This document shows positions 1 through 5,926 of a DNA stretch of 5,926 nt, in pieces (the stretch's first letter is position 1; each line of letters opens with the position of its first letter). Under the pieces are notes generated by a model that ran no database searches, was not told where the DNA came from, and saw only the letters and a program-made list of their open reading frames with translations. Origin of the DNA: Spirochaeta sp. (GTDB lineage Bacteria; Spirochaetota; Spirochaetia; DSM-2461); assembly GCA_030635565.1 (NCBI GenBank), contig DAOVYP010000155.1, forward strand, positions 1 to 5,926, given 5' to 3'. The position numbers were made by a program, and so were the translations under genes.

Positions 1-418
1 AATCCCTGCTTTCGCCCTCTTTCAGGATGATGAGAATCGTATCATCACCGGCGATGGTACCGAGTATCTCAGAGAGAGCCAGTCGGTCCAGGGCAATAGC
101 GACGGTATCGGCATGACCGGCCAGGGTTTTTATTACCCCAAGGTTGTGACTGAAGGTGAGAGAGAGATAGCCTCTTCTGAAATCTTCGATATAGCCCTGG
201 AGAGATTCTCCTTCAGTTTCAGAAAGGACATAGTAGTATCCACCGCCTGCATCAGGTACCTTTCCCACTTTGAGAACTTTCAGATCTCGTGACAACGTGG
301 CCTGGGTTATTATAACTCCCTCTTCTTCCAGTTTATGAAGCAAATGATCCTGAGAAGAGACTCTGTTATCGGCGATGATTTTTCTGATGGCCTTGAGTCT
401 GTTGTCCCGTCCATTCAT
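1..418 (-). CDS. argR: Arginine repressor ArgR, 3' end cut by window edge
   Basis: ArgR is an arginine-sensing transcription factor, normally a hexamer, that binds ARG boxes to repress arginine synthesis and adjust catabolism. Reading the minus strand from the ATG at 418 gives 139 codons (frame down to position 2), beginning MNGRDNRLKAIRKIIADN. Residues about 1-65 form the winged helix-turn-helix, with the family signature ITQATLSRDLKVLKVGKV near residues 37-54. Residues about 80-139 are the oligomerisation/arginine-binding domain, with the diagnostic GTIAGDDTILI near 120-130, whose paired aspartates (125-126) contact arginine in known family members. Family length is about 150 residues, so only about 10-15 C-terminal residues lie outside. 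A nearby ATG at 414 is out of frame, so 418 is the start. No clear Shine-Dalgarno precedes it. It is divergent from fapA, and its promoter is overlapped by two ARG-box-like sites, implying autoregulation. The family assignment is very secure. Confidence 0.96.
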   Translation of the reverse strand, partial: MNGRDNRLKAIRKIIADNRVSSQDHLLHKLEEEGVIITQATLSRDLKVLKVGKVPDAGGGYYYVLSETEGESLQGYIEDFRRGYLSLTFSHNLGVIKTLAGHADTVAIALDRLALSEILGTIAGDDTILIILKEGESRD

Positions 419-459
419 AACGTATAAATATGCAGAAAAACGGTATAAAAATGCAATAC
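419..459 (-). promoter_or_regulatory. Twin ARG-box-like operator sites at the argR promoter
   Basis: Two near-identical 13-mers, GTATAAATATGCA (422-434) and GTATAAAAATGCA (443-455), lie in the same orientation exactly 21 bp apart, two helical turns. By eye the second matches about 14 of 18 positions, and the first about 12 of 18, of the Bacillus-type ARG box as I remember it (CATGAATAAAAATKCAAK). Known ArgR operators are commonly pairs of 18-bp boxes separated by 2-3 bp, which gives this spacing. The downstream box overlaps the proposed -10 and the upstream one the proposed start site of argR, as expected for repression. The boxes are AT-rich, so chance resemblance is possible, but the spacing and location argue against it. 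Confidence 0.72.
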
Positions 460-470
460 CATTGAAGCAA
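442..470 (-). promoter_or_regulatory. Candidate argR promoter
   Basis: On the minus strand, TTGCTT (470-465) and TATACC (447-442) are separated by 17 nt and would start transcription near 435, leaving a leader of about 17 nt before the ATG at 418. The -35 is weak (3 of 6) and the -10 moderate (4 of 6). Overlap with the ARG-like box at 443-455 fits repression by ArgR. Confidence 0.4.
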
Positions 471-508
471 TTCCAGCCTTTTTTTTAGGAAATCATCGCA
501 CCGACCGA

Positions 509-524
509 TGATATACATAGAAAT
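509..524 (+). promoter_or_regulatory. Candidate extended -10 promoter of fapA
   Basis: TGATATACA (509-517) reads as an extended -10 (TGn followed by TATACA), placing the start site at about 524-525, on or next to the fapA ATG. No -35 is recognisable, which extended -10 promoters can tolerate. No Shine-Dalgarno lies before the ATG; the nearest AGGA ends 34 nt upstream. Together this suggests a leaderless or nearly leaderless mRNA. This is an inference from spacing only. Confidence 0.35.
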
Positions 525-1991
525 ATGAGTCAGAACGCCGACGAACCCCGGAACGGTTATGTGAAGATCCATCTCTCGGAAGATCTCATGAAGGTCAAGG
601 TGGATCTTTTCCCACCGGAGACCGGCGGCGTCGGCTTTACAATTAACAGTGTGACATCAGATCTTGAAGCCGAAGGTGTCACCTGGGGAGTGGACAGAGA
701 GGGACTGGAGAAAAACATTCTCCGATGTCTAACCGAGGAAGTTGTCATTCGCGGTGTTGCAGCTGCCACAGGGCAGAAGGCTGTGAAGGCGGTGCCCTCA
801 TACTGGCATCTGAAAAAAAGACTGTTATCCCTTCCGGAAGCCGATCGGAGAGCCCCGAATGTTGATTATCGTAAGCGAAGCCCCTACATCCTGGTAAAGA
901 AAGGCGAAGCTCTGGCTAAAAAAGTTCCCGAGGCTCCGGGTGAGGCCGGAAAAAACATTGCAGGGGAAGTTCTGGCCGCCGGAGTAAAAGATGTGGTGAG
1001 TTTCCGTCCGGGAGAAAACATCATTGAGAAGGAAGATATTCTGTATGCCGCCTGTCACGGCCGATTCGAAATCCGGGAAAAGGAGATGTCGGTTAATGAG
1101 ACCCTGGAAATAGCCGGAAATGTTGATTATTCTACCGGCCATATCGCTTTCCCCGGGGATGTCATCATTCATGGTTCCGTTTGTGACGGTTTTCGCGTAG
1201 CCGCCGGGAAATCCATTTTCGTCAAACAGACCATGGATGCTTCCCAGGTTCTCAGCCGTGGTGACCTGACTGTGGAAGGGGGCATCAAGGGTCGGGGTGA
1301 AGCACTGGTCAGGGTTGACGGCCGGATAAGCGCAAAATTCATCGAAAATACATCGGTGGAATCTCATGGTGACATCCTGGTTGAAAAAGCAGTAATGCAT
1401 TCGAATCTCAACTCCCAGGGGATGATCGATCTGGGGGAGGCCGGGGTGCTGGTCGGGGGTGAAAGTCGGGCTCAGGGAGGGTTCCGTGTAGGACATATCG
1501 GCCGGCCTGAGAGTCCCTCCGCTGTAATCCGTGCAGGTTCTGATTACATTTCGGAACGGAAACTCGAAAATATCCGGGCGCAGATCGACAGACTTGAAGC
1601 CAAGCTTGACAAATTGAAGTCCAGGCAGACCTTGAATCCCGAACAGCAGAAACTGATTGTCCAGGTTGAAAAAGTTCTTGTAAGGATGAAACAGTCAGAG
1701 AAAGATCTCCGGACTCAACTTTATCCTAATCAGAATGCCAGGATTACGGTATTCGGTAAGGTGGATGAAGGAACCGAGATCCATATCTGTGAATTATCAA
1801 TGCGGGTTGGTACAGCGCTGGAAGCTGTAACTTTTTACTACGAGACGGATGGATCCCGGATTTCAACCCGTGACCTGACCACCCGGGATAAGGCCGGTGA
1901 TGATGCATCGGATGATGAGACGCCCTCCCGGGTACCGCCGGAAAACGATGCCCCGGCGGAACCGGTTGAACAGGAAGAATCGCAGAAATGA
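525..1991 (+). CDS. fapA: FapA (DUF342) family protein
   Basis: The FapA/DUF342 family is linked to flagellar assembly and polar regulation in some bacteria; the biochemical role is poorly known. The 488-residue product has no signal peptide or membrane segment, so it should be cytoplasmic. Residues about 11-100 form the N-terminal domain (GYVKIHLSEDLMKVKVDLFPP). Residues about 115-185 contain the typical linker (SPYILVKKGEAL, GEAGKNIAGEVL). Residues about 195-340 form a repetitive beta-solenoid-like core that opens with the family hallmark NVDYSTGHIAFPGDVIIHGSV (199-219) and is rich in G-D/G-x-I turns. Residues about 343-400 are charged and heptad-like, predicted coiled coil. Residues 405-440 return to short beta strands, and the last about 45 are an acidic, proline-rich, probably disordered tail. 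The start at 525 is the only ATG/GTG/TTG between the upstream in-frame stop (486-488) and the conserved domain. No flagellar genes are adjacent, so flagellar involvement here is not shown. Confidence 0.88.
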   Translation: MSQNADEPRNGYVKIHLSEDLMKVKVDLFPPETGGVGFTINSVTSDLEAEGVTWGVDREGLEKNILRCLTEEVVIRGVAAATGQKAVKAVPSYWHLKKRLLSLPEADRRAPNVDYRKRSPYILVKKGEALAKKVPEAPGEAGKNIAGEVLAAGVKDVVSFRPGENIIEKEDILYAACHGRFEIREKEMSVNETLEIAGNVDYSTGHIAFPGDVIIHGSVCDGFRVAAGKSIFVKQTMDASQVLSRGDLTVEGGIKGRGEALVRVDGRISAKFIENTSVESHGDILVEKAVMHSNLNSQGMIDLGEAGVLVGGESRAQGGFRVGHIGRPESPSAVIRAGSDYISERKLENIRAQIDRLEAKLDKLKSRQTLNPEQQKLIVQVEKVLVRMKQSEKDLRTQLYPNQNARITVFGKVDEGTEIHICELSMRVGTALEAVTFYYETDGSRISTRDLTTRDKAGDDASDDETPSRVPPENDAPAEPVEQEESQK

Positions 1992-1998
1992 GATTTCA

Positions 1999-2125
1999 TA
2001 AGTGTTCCCCACCTTGTCACAAAATATTCTAACAGTCCTGATGTACCCTTACATGAGAGTCAATTCAACCTGAGATCGATTCTATCGGGGTTTCACTGAA
2101 AGTGTGACAAGGTGGGGAACACTTA
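1999..2125. repeat. MITE-like palindromic element with perfect 23-bp inverted repeats
   Basis: Positions 1999-2021 and 2103-2125 are perfect reverse complements (23 of 23; core GTTCCCCACCTTGTCAC), enclosing an 81-bp centre with no convincing gene. The centre holds short hairpins: ATGTA/TACAT (2041-2054, loop CCCT), CGAT/ATCG (2077-2087) and CACT/AGTG (2094-2104). The 9-mer AGATTTCAT occurs on both sides, at 1991-1999 (overlapping the fapA stop codon) and 2129-2137, which could be a target-site duplication, although the right copy is 4 bp beyond the repeat end. Size, inverted ends and flanking repeat fit a non-autonomous mobile element; no transposase is in the window. Alternatives are a large regulatory stem-loop or processing site between fapA and birA. 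There is no T-run, so it is not a typical terminator. Confidence 0.75.
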
Positions 2126-2167
2126 ATAAGATTTCATTCGTCGCTTCCCGATGATCCCCCGTCCCCG

Positions 2168-2180
2168 TATAATCCGCCCA
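2168..2180 (+). promoter_or_regulatory. Candidate birA promoter with leaderless start
   Basis: A perfect TATAAT (2168-2173) ends six bases before the birA ATG, so the conventional start site falls on A2180, the first base of the start codon. The stretch before the ATG is C-rich with no purine-rich Shine-Dalgarno, which fits a leaderless message. The -35 region (around 2145, TTCCCG) is poor. It lies just outside the palindromic element. Confidence 0.5.
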
Positions 2181-2929
2181 TGTTCCCTGTCGCCTTTTTT
2201 TATAAAAATGTAACCGAATCCACAATGGAGGATGCACGGAATGCCGTGCGATCAGGATCGGGGCATGGAACAGTCTGTGCTGCAATGAGACAGAATAACG
2301 GCAAGTGCAGGGTACCGGGCCGCCGTTGGGTGGATGATGGGGCAGGTGCACTTCTATTCACATTGGTGCTTCATCGGGACAGCGTACAATCACCATATCC
2401 CCTGACACAATTACTTGCCCTGGCTCTCTGCCGTCGCCTGGAAAATGGGTTCGGTTTGACTCCCCGGATCAAGTGGCCGAATGATGTCCTCGTTGCCGGA
2501 GGAAAAATCGCCGGAATTCTGGTTGAACTTGAAGGTGATTTTTTCCTTGCGGGCATAGGCGTGAATATTCTCCAGAAGAGATTCCCATCAGATCTCAGGT
2601 ATCCGGCCATAAGTCTCACTCAGGCTTTTTCCCGAGATGAAAATGGGTCCGGAACCCGTTTGTCTCCTTCCGGGGAATTACCTGAACTACTCACCGAGAT
2701 TGAATCTCTTCTCGTTAATAGCCCCAATGTCGAGGAAGTTGAGCATCGTCTTGCAGGTTTGGGCGCTGCGGTTACCGTCAGACTCGGGAATCCGTCACGC
2801 AACGATCTATTGACGGGTACAATATCAGGCCTGCAAAAAGACGGGGCATTGCTGATTGATCTCGGAGGGGGTGAAATCAGGTCGATTTACAGTGGTGAAA
2901 TAGAGGAAATTCGATTTGCCGCAAACTGA
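2180..2929 (+). CDS. birA: Biotin--[acetyl-CoA-carboxylase] ligase, monofunctional
   Basis: This enzyme activates biotin with ATP to biotinyl-5'-AMP and transfers it to a lysine on biotin carboxyl carrier domains in the cytosol. The 249 residues show the catalytic domain in order: VTESTMEDA (11-19), the biotinyl-AMP loop region QNNGKCRVPGRRW (38-50), LLFTLVL (58-64), the hallmark KWPND (98-102) with GGKIAGILVE (107-116; K109 corresponds to the lysine after PND in the family), and GIGVNI (125-130). Residues about 195-245 match the small C-terminal SH3-like domain (TGTISGLQKDGALLIDL, YSGEI). There is no N-terminal helix-turn-helix, so this is the monofunctional class that does not repress biotin genes. 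The loop normally reads GRGR; here it is GKCR, keeping the second arginine (R44). ATG 2180 is well placed relative to the STM motif, but lacks a Shine-Dalgarno. It is a single gene between the repeat element and groEL. Confidence 0.93.
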   Translation: MFPVAFFYKNVTESTMEDARNAVRSGSGHGTVCAAMRQNNGKCRVPGRRWVDDGAGALLFTLVLHRDSVQSPYPLTQLLALALCRRLENGFGLTPRIKWPNDVLVAGGKIAGILVELEGDFFLAGIGVNILQKRFPSDLRYPAISLTQAFSRDENGSGTRLSPSGELPELLTEIESLLVNSPNVEEVEHRLAGLGAAVTVRLGNPSRNDLLTGTISGLQKDGALLIDLGGGEIRSIYSGEIEEIRFAAN

Positions 2930-2942
2930 CTGAAAAAATGTC

Positions 2943-4692
<1,750 letters not shown>

Positions 4693-4693
4693 G

Positions 4694-4770
4694 ACCGGTT
4701 CACCGGTTAACATCACCAAGCCTTAGCTAGTGATTCCCAATCAAACGAGTGGAGTGAACTTGTTCATTCC
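4694..4770. other. Short hairpins just after groEL
   Basis: Two potential stem-loops precede the cloverleaf-like element. ACCGG/CCGGT (4694-4707, loop TTCA) starts 1 bp after the groEL stop and has no T-run. GGAGTGAA/TTCATTCC (4751-4758 with 4763-4770, one G-T pair, loop CTTG) is flanked by direct CGAGTG copies at 4745-4750 and 4771-4776. The second may be part of the same intergenic repeat as the structure that follows. Confidence 0.45.
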
Positions 4771-4790
4771 CGAGTGAGTGCAGGGAAAGC

Positions 4791-4877
4791 AAGGTTTCAT
4801 ACCCCGCGGTTTGCCGCGGTAAGGAGTCGCCAGCGGCGACTTCGGGTCCAGGGCTATGCCCTGGGGTATGTAACCTT
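4791..4877. repeat. Four-way-junction (cloverleaf-like) intergenic element
   Basis: An outer stem pairs 4791-4803 with 4865-4877 (12 of 13, one T-T mismatch; sequence AAGGTTTCATACC). Inside it are three hairpins in order: CCGCGG-TTTG-CCGCGG (4804-4819), GTCGCC-AGC-GGCGAC (4826-4840) and CCAGGGC-TAT-GCCCTGG (4848-4864). The first and third abut the outer stem without unpaired bases, and 6-7 nt separate each from the middle one. On both strands a CATACCCC motif leads into a hairpin, so the element reads as two inverted CATACCCC-hairpin units around a central hairpin, like a paired REP/BIME-type repeat. GGAG precedes the middle hairpin. It is not a tRNA. It could be a repeat mobilised by an IS200/REP-type transposase or a structured 3' RNA of groEL; nothing here decides between them. 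Confidence 0.7.
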
Positions 4878-4885
4878 TTCATTAG

Positions 4886-4917
4886 GGCCGGCCGATATTC
4901 ATCGGTCGGCCTTTTCT
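4886..4917 (+). terminator. Intrinsic terminator of groEL
   Basis: GGCCGGCCGAT (4886-4896) pairs with ATCGGTCGGCC (4901-4911) across the loop ATTC: 11 bp with one G-T pair, followed directly by TTTTCT. This is a classic rho-independent terminator on the plus strand. The minus strand lacks a T-run after the hairpin. It ends only 13 nt before the next start codon and effectively separates groEL from the downstream gene. Confidence 0.9.
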
Positions 4918-4924
4918 AAGGGAG
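4918..4924 (+). promoter_or_regulatory. Ribosome binding site of the 97-residue gene
   Basis: AAGGGAG lies 6 nt before ATG 4931, immediately after the terminator T-run. It supports translation of this small gene. No promoter is obvious between the terminator and the start, so transcription may come from read-through or from a promoter hidden within the upstream repeat. Confidence 0.7.
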
Positions 4925-4930
4925 AGCGTC

Positions 4931-5224
4931 ATGAAACGTGATGACTTTGTATTCGCCATCGGTTTTGATGGTAATAAAGCTATAGTCGATAAGCGTTCCC
5001 GCTCCAGGTTCGCTAAACTGGATACCCGCAGCCTGGCTGATGAAGGATTGTTCCGTGCCGCTTACAGAAGCGCCGTCTACGATTCAGACCGTAACGCTGC
5101 TGAATATGTCCTGGAAAAATTCAATGCCGTATCACCGGTCAAATACGGTAAAAGCACAGATTTGGACAAGGTATTCGGAGTTCAGCCTCCATCCGATGAT
5201 ATCACGGGTATTCGCGCAATCTGA
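4931..5224 (+). CDS. Conserved-looking small protein of unknown function
   Basis: I do not recognise this 97-residue protein. It begins MKRDDFVFAIGFDG, has no signal peptide, membrane segment or cysteine, and is fairly charged. Residues about 5-30 look like a short beta hairpin (FVFAIGFDGNKAIVDKRSRSRFAKL). Residues about 33-66 look helical (RSLADEGLFRAAYRSAVYDSDRNAAEYVLEKFN). The rest (SPVKYGKSTDLDKVFGVQPP) looks like a second small alpha/beta segment. A good Shine-Dalgarno, codon use like its neighbours and a likely terminator behind it support a real gene. It sits between the groEL terminator and yajC, and the position suggests a lineage-specific housekeeping protein rather than a partner of either. 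No catalytic motif is visible. A second frame (5040-5294) overlaps it but has no start signal. Confidence 0.8.
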   Translation: MKRDDFVFAIGFDGNKAIVDKRSRSRFAKLDTRSLADEGLFRAAYRSAVYDSDRNAAEYVLEKFNAVSPVKYGKSTDLDKVFGVQPPSDDITGIRAI

Positions 5225-5252
5225 CTTGATCAAGCTCTCATTGACGAGCCCA

Positions 5253-5286
5253 AGACTCCGTGTTACGGTGTCTCGATTTTATATTT
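5253..5286 (+). terminator. Likely intrinsic terminator of the small gene
   Basis: AGACTCCGT (5253-5261) pairs with ACGGTGTCT (5265-5273) around GTT with a single T-T mismatch. After three bases comes the T-rich TTTTATATTT (5277-5286). The stem is weaker and the T-tract less clean than at groEL, so termination may be partial and yajC could be reached by read-through. Confidence 0.5.
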
Positions 5287-5292
5287 ATATCT

Positions 5293-5424
5293 GAAGGCAC
5301 TTCCAGAATGATGGATTTGGTCCGCAAGCAAGGTTGAAAAGGCACAGAACGCGCATTGTACATGAGGTACATGAGCGCTTCCGGCACTTGATCCGGGTCG
5401 AAAGTACATTTTGGAAGTGCCTTT
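5293..5424. repeat. Second long inverted-repeat element, upstream of yajC
   Basis: Positions 5294-5310 pair with 5407-5423 over 17 bp (16 Watson-Crick and one G-T; core AAGGCACTTCCA against TGGAAGTGCCTT), with a further G-T at 5293/5424. The 96-bp centre has its own hairpin: GCGC (5351-5354) with GCGC (5375-5378) enclosing TGTAC/GTACA (5357-5361, 5367-5371). The apex contains a perfect tandem 9-mer, GTACATGAG twice (5358-5375). No gene and no flanking target duplication is apparent. It ends 19 bp before the yajC start, so unless a promoter lies inside, it would be the leader of the yajC message. It may be a MITE-like or structured RNA element related in plan to the one between fapA and birA. 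Confidence 0.7.
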
Positions 5425-5442
5425 CAAGGCAGGCCAATAATC

Positions 5443-5820
5443 ATGTTAAACAACCTCTCCTTACTTTTAGGTGTCCCCACCGGCGGCGGTGCTGAGGGCT
5501 CTTCGGGCAGTTACATCCAGATTCTTATGATCGTAGGTGTTTTCGCTGTATTTTATCTGCTTATTATCCGCCCTCAGCGGAAGAAACAGAAAGATACCAA
5601 AACAATGCTGGCAGCCGTCAAGAAAGGTGACAAAGTCACCAGTATCGGTGGCATCCGCGGTACCGTGAAGAATATCTCGGAAAATTCCATTATCGTCGAG
5701 GTAGACAACAAGGGCACCACACTGGAGTTCACCAAATCCGCCATCGGATCCGTCGATAACGCGGCCCCGGTTAAAGCATCCAAAGAGGACGAATCCAAAG
5801 AATCGTCCGAACAAAAATAA
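5443..5820 (+). CDS. yajC: Preprotein translocase subunit YajC
   Basis: YajC is a small inner-membrane protein that associates with SecDF and the SecYEG translocon; it assists protein export and is usually not essential. The 125-residue product has a short N-terminal segment rich in Gly and Ser (13-22), one transmembrane helix (about 25-42, IQILMIVGVFAVFYLLII) and the family signature RPQRKKQK (43-50) right after it. The cytosolic domain follows, with KKGDKVTSIGGIRGTV (60-75) and IIVEVDNKGTTLEFTKSAI (83-101). The tail (about 108-125) is Lys/Glu/Ser-rich and disordered. Length is near the family norm of about 85-130. ATG 5443 is preceded by a weak AAGG/AGG at 5426-5433. Upstream is the inverted-repeat element; no clear promoter was found. 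secD and secF, which usually follow, are not visible in the 106 bp left. Confidence 0.96.
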   Translation: MLNNLSLLLGVPTGGGAEGSSGSYIQILMIVGVFAVFYLLIIRPQRKKQKDTKTMLAAVKKGDKVTSIGGIRGTVKNISENSIIVEVDNKGTTLEFTKSAIGSVDNAAPVKASKEDESKESSEQK

Positions 5821-5926
5821 CCAGTCCTCCCCGGAAATAAAACGATGACCAAACTCATAAACCTAATCATATAACTTCTACTGATTTCACTGGTAACTTA
5901 AAATCTCTACCTCACACACTTATCGT
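5821..5926. other. Intergenic end of window, no supported gene
   Basis: The sequence after yajC becomes AT-rich and shows no terminator hairpin. The only candidate start is ATG 5845, which yields nine codons (MTKLINLII) before TAA at 5872. The same frame continues as LLLISLVT to a second stop. It is faintly like a hydrophobic N-terminus, but too short to call a gene or a broken secD. Confidence 0.5.

Noticed and set aside
461..475. Possible third ARG box (TTGAAGCAATTCCA)
   Set aside because: Half-sites are too close together and match the box poorly; it fits the proposed -35 region better.
825..1496. 223-codon minus-strand open frame inside fapA
   Set aside because: Antisense to the conserved DUF342 core, with no Shine-Dalgarno and no recognisable motif in the translation.
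2082..2351. 89-codon minus-strand frame crossing the inverted repeat and the start of birA
   Set aside because: It overlaps the well-supported birA and runs through the repeat arm; composition is non-protein-like and it has no start signal.
4793..4875. tRNA gene suggested by the cloverleaf-like fold
   Set aside because: Stem lengths and loops (TTTG, AGC, TAT) do not match D, anticodon and T arms, there is no 7-nt anticodon loop, no TTCGA T-loop in a stem and no acceptor end.
5241..5269. TTGACG/TACGGT as a yajC promoter
   Set aside because: The -35 is good but the -10 matches only 3 of 6 and lies inside the terminator hairpin; not enough to call.
5040..5294. 84-codon plus-strand frame overlapping the small gene
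   Set aside because: Out of frame within the 97-residue gene, no Shine-Dalgarno, and it runs through the likely terminator.

Overview
The window looks like chromosomal housekeeping DNA from a free-living spirochaete (Spirochaetaceae-like). This is inferred, not proven. The basis is a GroEL gene with no groES beside it, as in Treponema and Borrelia; a stand-alone FapA/DUF342 protein; a monofunctional biotin ligase with a 'VPGR' type catalytic loop; and a small unrecognised gene between groEL and yajC. Base composition looks balanced and codon use looks similar across the genes, with no sign of a transferred block.

Layout. Positions 1-418 (minus strand) hold argR, cut off at its C-terminus by the window edge. 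Two ARG-box-like sites 21 bp apart lie over its promoter and suggest autorepression. Divergently, 525-1991 encodes FapA. The fapA-birA gap (1992-2179) carries a MITE-like palindromic element with a perfect 23-bp inverted repeat. birA (2180-2929) follows and appears to be transcribed from a TATAAT box placed for a leaderless message. groEL (3052-4692) has its own leader with a perfect 7+4+7 inverted repeat but no CIRCE operator. The 238-bp gap after groEL is densely structured: an 8-9 bp hairpin, a four-way-junction (cloverleaf-like) element made of an outer stem and three GC-rich hairpins, then a textbook intrinsic terminator. A 97-residue protein of unknown function (4931-5224) has a strong Shine-Dalgarno and its own likely terminator. 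A second long inverted-repeat element (5293-5424) precedes yajC (5443-5820), the SecDF-associated membrane protein. The last 106 bp show no convincing gene, and secD, the usual neighbour, is not visible.

How it works together. The genes do not form one operon. They are largely separate units for arginine-responsive regulation, FapA function, protein biotinylation, protein folding and Sec accessory function. The more unusual content is between the genes: three different structured intergenic elements within 3.5 kb, two of which share an apical GTAC/TACATGAG motif, and two neighbouring genes (fapA, birA) with promoter-start geometry suggesting leaderless mRNAs. I did not find evidence of a wholly new multi-gene system. 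The structured elements are the best candidates for something undescribed.
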